From the NCBI GenBank assembly GCA_037968655.1, contig JBBKVW010000253.1, forward strand, positions 1-35,377: 35,377 nt of DNA, read 5' to 3'. Source of the DNA: CAISIP01 sp037968655 (GTDB lineage: Bacteria > Pseudomonadota > Gammaproteobacteria > Burkholderiales > Burkholderiaceae_C). The translations under genes and the position numbers were made by a program. Below, in pieces: positions 25,068 through 32,812 of the stretch. The notes beneath the pieces are model-generated. The model saw nothing but the letters and a program-made list of their open reading frames with translations. It made no database searches and was not told the origin of the DNA. Position 1 is the first letter of the stretch. Each line of letters opens with the position of its first letter.

Positions 25068-26940
25068 TTCCCTGCTGGGCCTGCCACGCACAGGCAAGCA
25101 GGTCACCGTCATTTTGCTGGATGTCGGTTTGTCCTTGTTGGCCACCTGGCTGGCTTTCAGCCTGCGCCTGGAGACCCTGCATTTGCCCAGCGGATCCCAA
25201 TTGTGGGTGTACCTGCTTGCGCCTGCGCTGTCGGTTCCGGTGTTTATCCGGCTGGGCCTGTACCGGGCCATATTTCGCTATACCGGGATCGACGCGCTGA
25301 TGGCTATTGCGAAGGCAGTCACGTTGTACGGCCTGGTGCTTTTTGCCATCGTGTTATGGCGGCACGGCCTGTCCGGGGTTCCGCGCAGTGTCGGCGTTCT
25401 GCAGCCGTTGATCTTCCTGTTGCTTGCCGGCGGCAGTCGCGCCCTGGCCAGATTCTGGCTTGCCAGCCTCAGTGTGGGCCGTGTTGTACAGGAAGGGCGG
25501 GTGCTGATTTATGGTGCGGGCGAAGCGGGAGTGCAGACGGCCGCCGCCATCGCCAACGCACGGCAGTTTCATCTGGTCGGTTTTCTCGACGATGCACCGG
25601 CCAAGATCGGCCGCAGCATCAATGGCGCAACTGTCTTTTCGCCATCGCAGACGGACGCACTGGTGGCACGCCACGCCGTGTCCGACATCCTGCTGGCGCT
25701 GCCCAGTGTGTCGCGCGATCGGCGCAATGCGATCATCAAGAGCCTGAGTGCGTTGCCGGTGCATGTGCGCACCTTGCCGGGCATGGCGGACCTGGCCAGC
25801 GGACGGGTAACCCTGCGCGACCTGAAGGAACTGGACGTCGAAGACTTGCTGGCGCGCGATCCAACTGGTGTGGACCAGTTCTTGCTTGCCGGAACGATTG
25901 CGCAACAGGTTGTGCTGGTTACCGGCGCCGGTGGCAGCATAGGCAGTGAACTGTGCCGCCAGATTGCGTTGCAGCAGCCGACCCGACTGGTCTTGTTTGA
26001 CCACAACGAATTTGGCCTGTACTCGATCCAGCAGGAATTGCTGGCGCTGTGCAAGGCCAAGAGCCTGCGGGTGGAGTTGGTCGCTCTGCTGGGCAGCGTG
26101 CGCGATCCGCGCCGGCTGCAGGATGTATTTGCGCATTACCGCCCGGCCTGGGTCTACCACGCCGCCGCCTACAAGCATGTTCCGCTGGTTGAAGGCAACT
26201 CGGCCGAAGGTATTGCAAATAATGTTTTCGGCACCTGGAACGTGGCCCGTGCTGCGCTGGACAACGACGCCAGGCACCTGGTGCTGGTGTCGACCGACAA
26301 GGCGGTTCGCCCGACCAACGTCATGGGCGCCAGCAAGCGCATGGCCGAGATGGTGTTGCAGGGCCTGGCGGCGTCAGGGGGCCCAACCCGGTTTTGCATG
26401 GTGCGTTTCGGCAATGTGCTTGGCTCCAGCGGCAGCGTGGTGCCGCTGTTTCGCGCCCAATTGGCCAGTGGCGGACCACTGACGGTGACGCACCAGGATG
26501 TGACGCGTTACTTCATGACCATACCCGAGGCTGCGCAACTGGTGTTGTTTGCCGGCGCGATGGCCGAGGGCGGCGAGGTGTTCGTGCTCGACATGGGCGA
26601 GCCGGTCAGGATCATGGACCTGGCGCGGCGCATGATCGACCTGTCGGGATTACGCGTGCGCGACGAAGCCAATCCCGAGGGAGATATCGCGATCGAGATC
26701 ACCGGTCTGCGCCCGGGAGAAAAACTCTACGAGGAATTGTTGATCGGCAATAGTCCGTCGCCGACCGACCACCCGCGGATCATGAAGGCGCATGAGGAGT
26801 TCCTGGCCTGGCCCGAGCTCGACGTACAGCTTGCGCTCCTGCGCGACGCCGTTACACGCGACGATGTCGACGCGATCAAGTCGGTGCTGTCCACCTGCGT
26901 TCAAGGCTATTTCGAGTCGACGTCCGGCAAACTGAAGTGA
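25048..26940 (+). CDS. UDP-HexNAc 4,6-dehydratase, membrane-bound WbpM/PglF type
   Basis: A 630-residue polysaccharide-biosynthesis enzyme. Four N-terminal membrane helices (residues about 15-130) precede a first Rossmann domain (VLIYGAGEAGVQTAAAI) and a catalytic SDR domain (VLVTGAGGSIGSE from about residue 289). TDKAVRPTNVMGASKR carries Met426 in place of the usual SDR tyrosine, with Lys430, the hallmark of WbpM-type dehydratases. ITGLRPGEKLYEELL is near the C-terminus. It converts UDP-GlcNAc to the 4-keto-6-deoxy sugar, feeding QuiNAc, FucNAc or bacillosamine. ATG 25048 overlaps the upstream gene by 20 bp; ATG 25054 and GTG 25033 are alternatives. Confidence 0.93.
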   Translation: MRMRLRDSLLGLPRTGKQVTVILLDVGLSLLATWLAFSLRLETLHLPSGSQLWVYLLAPALSVPVFIRLGLYRAIFRYTGIDALMAIAKAVTLYGLVLFAIVLWRHGLSGVPRSVGVLQPLIFLLLAGGSRALARFWLASLSVGRVVQEGRVLIYGAGEAGVQTAAAIANARQFHLVGFLDDAPAKIGRSINGATVFSPSQTDALVARHAVSDILLALPSVSRDRRNAIIKSLSALPVHVRTLPGMADLASGRVTLRDLKELDVEDLLARDPTGVDQFLLAGTIAQQVVLVTGAGGSIGSELCRQIALQQPTRLVLFDHNEFGLYSIQQELLALCKAKSLRVELVALLGSVRDPRRLQDVFAHYRPAWVYHAAAYKHVPLVEGNSAEGIANNVFGTWNVARAALDNDARHLVLVSTDKAVRPTNVMGASKRMAEMVLQGLAASGGPTRFCMVRFGNVLGSSGSVVPLFRAQLASGGPLTVTHQDVTRYFMTIPEAAQLVLFAGAMAEGGEVFVLDMGEPVRIMDLARRMIDLSGLRVRDEANPEGDIAIEITGLRPGEKLYEELLIGNSPSPTDHPRIMKAHEEFLAWPELDVQLALLRDAVTRDDVDAIKSVLSTCVQGYFESTSGKLK

Positions 26941-26997
26941 GCGTGCGCCAGGTGATGTTGCACAATGGTGCGTCATCATCCAATCGTGCTTCTCTCC

Positions 26998-27888
26998 ATG
27001 ACCGATACCTCCCACATTGCGCTGCGCGACAAGGCAGAGATCCTCGCGCTGGCCCTGCCCTATATCCGCAAATTCCATGGCAAAACCATGGTCATCAAGT
27101 ACGGCGGCAACGCCATGACCGACCCCGGTTTGCAGGCCGACTTTGCCGAGGACGTGGTGCTGCTCAAGCTGGTCGGCATCAACCCGGTGGTGGTGCATGG
27201 CGGCGGGCCGCAGATCGAAAGTGCGCTCAAGCGCCTGGGCAAGAAGGGTGAATTCATCCAGGGCATGCGCGTCACCGATGCCGAGACCATGGAGGTTGTG
27301 CAGTGGGTGCTGGGAGGCCAGGTGCAGCAGGATATCGTGGGCCTGATCAATCAGGCCGGTGGCAAGGCGGTGGGTCTTACCGGTCGCGATGGCGCCATGA
27401 TCCGCGCACGCAAGCTCAAGATGATCGACAACCAGGACCCGACGCGTGAACACGACGTCGGCCAGGTGGGCGACATCGTCAGCATCGACCCAAGCGTGGT
27501 GCGCGCCTTGCAGGACGATGCTTTCATACCGGTGATCACGCCGATCGGGTTTGGCGAAAACAACGAAAGCTTCAACATCAATGCCGATGTCGTCGCCGGC
27601 AAGCTGGCCATGGTGCTGGCCGCCGAGAAGCTGCTGCTGCTGACCAACACGCCGGGCGTGCTGGACAAGGAAGGAAAGCTGCTGACCGACCTGACGGCGC
27701 GCGAGATCGACAGCATGTTCGCCGACGGCACCCTGCATGGCGGCATGCTGCCCAAGATTGCATCGGCGCTCGATGCTGCCAAGAGTGGCGTGGCCTCGGT
27801 GCACATCATCGACGGGCGAGTGCCCCACGCGCTGTTGCTGGAGATCCTGACAGACCAGCCGTTTGGCACCATGATCCGCTCGCACTGA
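26998..27888 (+). CDS. argB: Acetylglutamate kinase
   Basis: A 296-residue amino-acid kinase that phosphorylates N-acetyl-L-glutamate, the second step of arginine synthesis. Motifs are all present: VIKYGGNAM near residue 32, VVHGGGPQIESAL near 64, GLTGRDGAMIRA near 125, and FNINADVVAGKLA near 183, with KLLLLTNTPGVLD and GGMLPKIASALDA in the ATP domain. An N-terminal helix before the core (ALRDKAEILALALPYIRKF) is typical of arginine-sensitive hexameric enzymes, so feedback inhibition is possible. ATG 26998 matches the family start; upstream in-frame ATG 26965 would add eleven unlikely residues. Confidence 0.97.
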   Translation: MTDTSHIALRDKAEILALALPYIRKFHGKTMVIKYGGNAMTDPGLQADFAEDVVLLKLVGINPVVVHGGGPQIESALKRLGKKGEFIQGMRVTDAETMEVVQWVLGGQVQQDIVGLINQAGGKAVGLTGRDGAMIRARKLKMIDNQDPTREHDVGQVGDIVSIDPSVVRALQDDAFIPVITPIGFGENNESFNINADVVAGKLAMVLAAEKLLLLTNTPGVLDKEGKLLTDLTAREIDSMFADGTLHGGMLPKIASALDAAKSGVASVHIIDGRVPHALLLEILTDQPFGTMIRSH

Positions 27889-27948
27889 GTCCGGGTAAAT
27901 CCCTAGGCATCGGTATGCGAGAATAAAATTTCCACCCCCCCAATCACC

Positions 27949-28614
27949 ATGCCAGACGCCCAGATCAGTCTCAGCGCAGCCGAATCGGCGGGCCCTGTTG
28001 CACCGGTTCCGCGCAAGCGGCCCAAGCCGGGGGAGCGGCGAATTCAGATCCTGCAGGCACTGGCCGAGATGCTGGAGCAACCCGGCGCCGATCGCGTCAC
28101 GACCGCAGCATTGGCGGCGCGGCTGGGCGTCAGTGAAGCCGCCCTGTACCGGCACTTTGCCAGCAAGGCACAGATGTTCGAGGGGCTGATCGAGTTCATC
28201 GAAAACAGCGTGTTCACCTTGGTCAATCAGATCGCCGAGCGTGAGCAATCCGATGGCCAGGCCGATGCGCCATCGGCTGCGCGCCAGGCCAGCGCGGTGA
28301 TTGCCATGGTGCTGCAGTTCGCCGAGAAGAATCCGGGCATGACGCGCGTGATGGTGGGCGATGCGCTGGTATTCGAGAACGCGCGCCTGCAACTGCGCAT
28401 GAACCAGTTCTTCGACAAGATCGAGGCAATGCTCAAGCAGGGCTTGCGCGCGGCGGCTGACGGCAGCGGGTCGGATACGCCCAGTGTCGATGCGCAGGTT
28501 ACGGCATCGGCCCTGACGGCATTCCTGGTCGGTCGCCTGCACCGCTTCGCACGCTCCGGATTCAAACGCCTGCCGTCCGAGCATCTGGACGCGAGCCTGG
28601 CGTTGATCCTGTAG
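27949..28614 (+). CDS. slmA: Nucleoid occlusion factor SlmA (TetR family)
   Basis: A 221-residue TetR-type DNA-binding protein. The HTH region RVTTAALAARLGVSEAALYRHFASKAQMFEGLIEFIE (residues about 45-82) is the signature of SlmA, which binds specific chromosomal sites and blocks FtsZ rings over the nucleoid. FAEKNPGMTRVMVGDALVFENARLQLRMNQFFDKIE in the C-domain also fits. It has about 25 extra N-terminal residues relative to the E. coli protein (198 residues), rich in Pro/Lys. It lies 60 bp after argB, an arrangement common in Burkholderiales, and is followed by a likely terminator. Confidence 0.93.
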   Translation: MPDAQISLSAAESAGPVAPVPRKRPKPGERRIQILQALAEMLEQPGADRVTTAALAARLGVSEAALYRHFASKAQMFEGLIEFIENSVFTLVNQIAEREQSDGQADAPSAARQASAVIAMVLQFAEKNPGMTRVMVGDALVFENARLQLRMNQFFDKIEAMLKQGLRAAADGSGSDTPSVDAQVTASALTAFLVGRLHRFARSGFKRLPSEHLDASLALIL

Positions 28615-28625
28615 CGCGGCGCCGT

Positions 28626-28641
28626 TGCCACGCGCGTGGCA
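28626..28641. repeat. 16-bp perfect palindrome downstream of slmA
   Basis: TGCCACGCGCGTGGCA is its own reverse complement and starts 12 bp after the slmA stop. It could be a protein-binding site or part of the termination region. It does not resemble the GTGAGTACTCAC consensus known for SlmA. Confidence 0.45.
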
Positions 28642-28645
28642 CAGG

Positions 28646-28666
28646 CGCAATAGCCCATTGCGTTTT
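28646..28666 (+). terminator. Likely intrinsic terminator of slmA
   Basis: Stem CGCAAT (28646-28651), loop AGCCC, stem ATTGCG (28657-28662), directly followed by TTTT (28663-28666). The stem is short (6 bp) and the T-tract has only four bases, so efficiency is doubtful. A competing stem AGCCCA/TGGGCT (28652-28657 with 28666-28671) overlaps it. Confidence 0.55.
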
Positions 28667-28706
28667 GGGCTGCTTGCCTTGTTGGTCTGTCTAATTCCCG
28701 TGCTGC

Positions 28707-28725
28707 GTCAAGGCCAGGCCTTGAC
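28707..28725. repeat. Inverted repeat between slmA and GST genes
   Basis: Arms GTCAAGGC (28707-28714) and GCCTTGAC (28718-28725) flank a 3-base loop. A third GTCAAGG follows 11 bp later (from about 28737), so the core word recurs three times in 40 bp. Convergent genes lie on both sides, so it may serve as a terminator for the leftward GST gene. Confidence 0.45.
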
Positions 28726-28799
28726 TCCCGTGGGGGTCAAGGTCTTGTTGAGGCAGTCAAACGGGTGACTGGACAAGGGCCGCGTCGGCGCGAATCAGC

Positions 28800-29420
28800 T
28801 CAGGCCGGAAACTTGGCGTAGTACTGCGCAATTGCCGGCGTCTTCGCGACACGCTGCCCATGCGCCACGAGTGCGGGAGCGTGCTTTTCGACCAGGTCAG
28901 ACGGTACATGGTCCAGGTTGCCGGACAGCAGGCTGCGCACGAACACGAACACTTTCAGGTCGGCAATGGTCAGGCGCTTGTCGGCGAAATACTCCCCGCC
29001 CTGCGCCTTCAACTGGCCGTTCAGCCAACCCAGGTATTTGGGCAGCGGGCCCGCCACCAGTTTCTCGCGTGACTCCTTTAGCGCGTCGCCGCTCAGGCCG
29101 AAACTGGCGCCGACCTGCATATTGACGTCTTCCACCGCCTGCATCACCTCGTCGCACAACAGGGCTTGCACGGCGTCCGCCGGATACAGACCGGCCAGCT
29201 TGCCGGCGTAGCGGGTGATCGCATCGCTCTGGGTCACCAGCGCACCATCGACGTTCAGCACCGGTACCTGGCCCAGCGGCGCCGTCCCGCGGATCTCGGC
29301 AAATTTGGCGAAATCGAAGCGATCGTCCTCGAACGCGATGTCGCCGATGTGCAGCGCCAGGCGCGCCGGTTCACCGCGCCCGCCGTGGAAGTTGAAATAG
29401 GTGAGTTTGAGTTGGGTCAT
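28800..29420 (-). CDS. Glutathione S-transferase
   Basis: A 206-residue cytosolic GST. The N-terminal thioredoxin-like domain starts LKLTYFNFHGGRGEPARLAL, with Tyr8 as probable catalytic residue, and has the cis-Pro segment GQVPVLNVDG and the glutathione-contact TQSDAITRYAGK. The C-terminal helical domain ends with the KRLTIADLKVFVFV N-capping motif region. The pattern is nearest to the sigma/prostaglandin-D-synthase-like class. ATG 29420 is the family start; the frame continues upstream into a methyltransferase remnant but that part is not GST. Detoxification or glutathione-dependent isomerase role; substrate unknown. Confidence 0.92.
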   Translation of the reverse strand: MTQLKLTYFNFHGGRGEPARLALHIGDIAFEDDRFDFAKFAEIRGTAPLGQVPVLNVDGALVTQSDAITRYAGKLAGLYPADAVQALLCDEVMQAVEDVNMQVGASFGLSGDALKESREKLVAGPLPKYLGWLNGQLKAQGGEYFADKRLTIADLKVFVFVRSLLSGNLDHVPSDLVEKHAPALVAHGQRVAKTPAIAQYYAKFPA

Positions 29421-29514
29421 GGGGATTTGCTTTCTGCTTGCTGAATAGTCCGCCACCGAATGGCGTGGAAGGCGGCGCAAATTGTAGGCCGGGGTGGGCG
29501 GCACAAATCGGGAT

Positions 29515-29630
29515 GTCAGGCCACCCGCGCCCGCGCCGCTGACCGCCAGCACGCCGGTGCCGGTGCCCACGTCAAGAACCGATTCGCCTGCGTCGATAGT
29601 CAGCCGCGTGTGTGCTTCGTAGCGCCACCG
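29515..29630 (-). pseudogene. Fragment of a SAM-dependent methyltransferase
   Basis: On the reverse strand this stretch reads RWRYEAHTRLTIDAGESVLD followed by VGTGTGVLAV, which is a convincing methyltransferase motif I with its usual lead-in. Nothing methyltransferase-like follows or precedes it: it breaks into low-complexity sequence before the GST start, and its 5' side merges with the tail of the DUF1801 gene in another frame. It looks like a relic left by deletion. Confidence 0.45.
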
Positions 29631-30049
29631 GGCAGCCTGCTTTTTCTGCCGCGATGGTAGGTGAGCGCTGCTGCCACACAAAAGGTGAGCGCGTCGACTG
29701 GCACAGTCTCCAGCCCCTTGAAAACAATTGCGCGATTGCCCTCGAACGTGAATTCGCCAGGAAACAGGGTTCTGAATGTCTCGACGAGCGTCGTCTGGCA
29801 ATTGAAATACATGGCGTACTCGGTCGGACGATTCTTCTTCCAGGCAATTCGTATCGTGCTGCCACTCCTGCTCTTCGACGTCAGGTAGGCAGGTTCACTC
29901 CACTTCAGCGTTTCCTCAAGTTCACCGACACCGGCGGTTGATGAGGCAGTGCGCAAGATGCGTTCGCGAAGCGCCAGGAGTTTGCGGCGAACATCTGCGG
30001 GGTAGGTGCTGAATACTTGTGCAGCTTCGGCATTGGCAAATGGCGTCAT
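29600..30049 (-). CDS. DUF1801 (YdhG/YdeI-like) domain protein
   Basis: A 149-residue protein. VFSTYPADVRRKLLALRERILRTA at residues about 12-36, ETLKWSEPAYLT near 46, and the following alternating strands (GSTIRIAWK, EYAMYFNCQTTLVETFRTLFP) match the DUF1801 fold, whose role is unknown (some members linked to iron or stress responses). The last 15 residues (GRKSRLPGGATKHTRG) look like non-native sequence running over the methyltransferase remnant, which suggests the original stop was lost in a rearrangement. ATG 30049 fits the family start. Confidence 0.78.
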   Translation of the reverse strand: MTPFANAEAAQVFSTYPADVRRKLLALRERILRTASSTAGVGELEETLKWSEPAYLTSKSRSGSTIRIAWKKNRPTEYAMYFNCQTTLVETFRTLFPGEFTFEGNRAIVFKGLETVPVDALTFCVAAALTYHRGRKSRLPGGATKHTRG

Positions 30050-30109
30050 GGTGATCTGTGACTGTGGCCCGATTCAGGCGCCATGTACTCTCGAGCGGTA
30101 GTTCGGAGA

Positions 30110-31177
30110 TCAAAAGCCGCCCACCGCGCAGCCCACCTTGTCCCCTGCCTGCACGATCGCCGCCCAGGTGTTGTCGTCGACTGCGATGCCGTCGCGTTCG
30201 CGCGCCACGCGCGCAGCGCGCTCGGGATCGCCGGCGATCAGTACGCCACCGGACGCGCCTTGCGGCTGCGGGCTTTGCTTGAGCCAGCTGATGAACTCGG
30301 CCGCTTCGTGTTCGAAGCTGTCGCGCGTGCCCAGCTTGTCGGGGTCTATCAGTATGGTCAGCATGCTGTTGAGCACGGCGGCACGGTTGTCTGGGTCGCC
30401 GCGCCAGGTCGCACCGCCGGACAGGGCGCCGCCAAGCAGTTCGCAGGCCACCGCCATGCCGTATCCCTTGTACTCGCCAAAGGTCATCAGCGCGCCGAAC
30501 AGGCCGTTGGCCTGCGGCACCACCACCACGCCGGGGTCGGTGGTGGGTTGGCCCTGCGAGTCGATCAAATAGCCGGCGGGCACCTGGCGACCTTCCATGT
30601 GTGCGACGCGCATCTTGCCCTGGGCCACGCGGCTGGTCGCGAAGTCGAGCACGAAGGGCGGCTGCTCCTTGAGTGGTATGCCGATGCAGCAGGGGTTGGT
30701 GCCAAAACGCCCGTCGCCACCGCCCCAGGGCGCGACGATGGGACGCGCCATCACGTTGACGAAGTGGATCGCGACCAGGCCCTGGGCCACGGCCGTTTCG
30801 CTGAAGTGGCCGATGCGCCCCAGGTGGTGCGCGCTCTTGATGGTCATGATGCAGCTGCCGTGCTGTTTGGCGCGTTCCATGCCGAGCGCCATCGCCTGTT
30901 CGCCGATGACCTGGCCAAAGCCGTGTCCTCCGTCGATGGTCAGCAATGTGCCAGTATCGAGCATGACTTTGGCGCTGGTATTGGGCGTCAGGCCGCCTTC
31001 GAGCACCGCGTCCACATAGCGCGGCAACATGCCCACGCCATGCGAGTCATGGCCGCTGAGGTTGGCCAGCACCAGGTTGCCGGCGACGGTGGCAGCTTCG
31101 GTCGGGGTGCTGCGGTTGGCGACCAGGATTTTCTCGACGGTGGCGCGAAGGTCGGCAGCTTGGATGGTTTTTGGCAT
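30110..31177 (-). CDS. Ldh_2 family malate/L-lactate/sugar-acid dehydrogenase
   Basis: A 355-residue NAD(P)-dependent oxidoreductase of the malate/L-sulfolactate/ureidoglycolate dehydrogenase family. Signatures are NLVLANLSGHDSHGVGMLPRYV near residue 35 (SHG motif), SAHHLGRIGHFSE near 115, FGTNPCCIGIP near 158, VLDFATSRVAQGKM near 176 and LMTFGEYKGYGMAVACELLGGALSG near 230. The catalytic histidine is likely in the SHGV or HHLG motif. It follows the UxaA-family gene after 108 bp and reads in the same direction, so it may be the last gene of that operon, handling a 2-keto acid such as pyruvate/lactate-type product. Substrate unknown. Confidence 0.9.
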   Translation of the reverse strand: MPKTIQAADLRATVEKILVANRSTPTEAATVAGNLVLANLSGHDSHGVGMLPRYVDAVLEGGLTPNTSAKVMLDTGTLLTIDGGHGFGQVIGEQAMALGMERAKQHGSCIMTIKSAHHLGRIGHFSETAVAQGLVAIHFVNVMARPIVAPWGGGDGRFGTNPCCIGIPLKEQPPFVLDFATSRVAQGKMRVAHMEGRQVPAGYLIDSQGQPTTDPGVVVVPQANGLFGALMTFGEYKGYGMAVACELLGGALSGGATWRGDPDNRAAVLNSMLTILIDPDKLGTRDSFEHEAAEFISWLKQSPQPQGASGGVLIAGDPERAARVARERDGIAVDDNTWAAIVQAGDKVGCAVGGF

Positions 31178-31285
31178 GGTGTCTATGCTGGTCGATGGGG
31201 TGGATGTCTGACGCTGTCTGCCAGTGTTGCCTGGCGCTGGCTGCTCGCGCGGGCGTGATGAATTAGTAGTTCCGCATGCCGCCGA

Positions 31286-32812
31286 TCACATTACCGCGCC
31301 CACTTGCCAAGGCACGAATTCGTTCTGCCCGTAGCCGTGCTTTTCGCTCTTGCTCGGTTCGCCGGATGCAGTCGCCAACACCAGATCGAAGATGCGCTGG
31401 CCCATCTCGGCCACCGAGCAGTTGCCGTCGATGATCTCGCCGCAGTTGATGTCCATGTCGTCCTCCTGGCGCTGCCAGAGCCGGGTGTTGGTCGAGAGCT
31501 TGAGCGAGGGCGAGGGCGCGCAGCCATAAGCGGAGCCGCGCCCGGTGGTGAAGCAGATCAGGTTGGCGCCGCCGGCCACCTGGCCGGTCGCGCTCACCGG
31601 ATCGTAGCCGGGCGTGTCCATGTAGACGAAGCCGTGCTTGTCGATCGTCTCGGCGTATTCGTACACCCCCTGCAGGTTGCTGGTGCCGCCCTTGGCCACA
31701 GCCCCGAGCGATTTTTCCAGGATGGTGGTGAGGCCGCCCGCCTTGTTGCCGGGCGAGGGGTTGTTGTTCATCTCGCCGCCGTTGATCGCCGTGTAGTTCT
31801 CCCACCATTTGACGCGGCTGACCAGCTTTTCGCCGATGGCCTTGTCCACCGCGCGGCGCGTCAGCAGGTGTTCGGCGCCGTAGATCTCGGGCGTCTCGCT
31901 CAATATGGCGGTGCCGCCATGCGCCACCAGCAGGTCGACCGCGGCGCCGAGCGCCGGATTCGCGCTGATGCCCGAATAGCCGTCCGAGCCGCCGCATTGC
32001 AGGCCGATCGTGATGTGGCTGGCGTCGCATGGTTCGCGTCGGGTCTGGTTCGCCAGCGGCAGCATCTCCTTGACCAGCGCCACGCCTTTTTCCACCGTCT
32101 TGGTGGTGCCGCCGCTGTCCTGGATATGGAACACGCGCAGCGTCTCGCCCTCGCGCAGGCTGCTGGTGGCCAGCCAGGCGTTGATCTGGTTCGAATCGCA
32201 ACCCAGGCCCACCACTAGCACGGCAGCGAAGTTGGCGTGCGTGGCATAGCCGGCCAGCGTGCGTTGCAGGATCTGCATGCCGGTGCCTTCGGTGTCCATG
32301 CCGCAGCCGGTGCCGTGCGTCAGCGCCACCACGCCGTCCACATTCGGGAACGCTGCCAGTGCCTCGGGCCGCATCTGGCGCGAGAACTGGTCGGCGATGG
32401 CGCGTGCCGCGGTGGCCGAGCAATTCACGCTGGACAGGATGCCGATGTAGTTGCGCGTGGCCACGCGGCCGTCGGCGCGCTTGTAGCCCATGAAGCTGGC
32501 GCTGAGGCGTTTCGGTTCCGGCTTGACGTCCTGGCCGAACGCATAGTCGCGCTCGAAGTCGCCCTTGTCAGGGCCCATGTCGAGGTTCTGCGTATGCACG
32601 TGTTCGCCAACGCCGATGGCGCGTGACGCGAAGCCGATGATCTGGTTGTAGCGGCGCACCGGTTCGCCCACGGCAATGGCGCGGGTGGCGACCTTGTGGC
32701 CGGGCGGGATGATGCCGCGCACGGTGATGCCGTCGACGACGGTGCCGCCGACCAGTTGGGCGCGCGCGATCAGTACGTCGTCGGCGGGATGGAGTCGGAT
32801 GAATGGTGTCAT
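31286..32812 (-). CDS. UxaA-family altronate/galactarate-type sugar-acid dehydratase
   Basis: A 508-residue full-length enzyme with an N-terminal SAF domain (residues about 1-85, LHPADDVLIARAQLVGG) and the C-terminal altronase/galactarase catalytic part. Family motifs include ATRNYIGILSSVNCSATAA, ALTHGTGCGMDTEGTG, ITIGLQCGGSDGYSGISANPA and SETPEIYGAEHLL. Conserved Cys and His residues fit the metal-dependent dehydration of an aldonic/aldaric acid to a 2-keto-3-deoxy acid. ATG 32812 overlaps the GntR-family stop by 4 bp (ATGA), so regulator and enzyme are co-translated. The substrate is not necessarily altronate; the SDR and FAH neighbours point to an L-fuconate- or rhamnonate-like route. Confidence 0.9.
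   Translation of the reverse strand: MTPFIRLHPADDVLIARAQLVGGTVVDGITVRGIIPPGHKVATRAIAVGEPVRRYNQIIGFASRAIGVGEHVHTQNLDMGPDKGDFERDYAFGQDVKPEPKRLSASFMGYKRADGRVATRNYIGILSSVNCSATAARAIADQFSRQMRPEALAAFPNVDGVVALTHGTGCGMDTEGTGMQILQRTLAGYATHANFAAVLVVGLGCDSNQINAWLATSSLREGETLRVFHIQDSGGTTKTVEKGVALVKEMLPLANQTRREPCDASHITIGLQCGGSDGYSGISANPALGAAVDLLVAHGGTAILSETPEIYGAEHLLTRRAVDKAIGEKLVSRVKWWENYTAINGGEMNNNPSPGNKAGGLTTILEKSLGAVAKGGTSNLQGVYEYAETIDKHGFVYMDTPGYDPVSATGQVAGGANLICFTTGRGSAYGCAPSPSLKLSTNTRLWQRQEDDMDINCGEIIDGNCSVAEMGQRIFDLVLATASGEPSKSEKHGYGQNEFVPWQVGAVM

Noticed and set aside
28626..28641. Palindrome as a SlmA binding site
   Set aside because: The known SlmA consensus is GTGAGTACTCAC; this GC-rich palindrome does not match, so I list it only as a repeat.
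26650..28650. 666-codon minus-strand open frame across argB and slmA
   Set aside because: It spans two well-supported genes on the other strand and shows only antisense-type composition.
30083..31258. 391-codon plus-strand frame opposite the Ldh_2 gene
   Set aside because: The minus-strand translation has all Ldh_2 motifs; the plus-strand frame is His/Ala/Gly-rich shadow sequence.
31263..32423. 386-codon minus-strand frame overlapping the UxaA-family gene
   Set aside because: It is an out-of-frame reading of the same strand with Arg/Gly/His-rich composition, whereas the UxaA frame is conserved along its full length.
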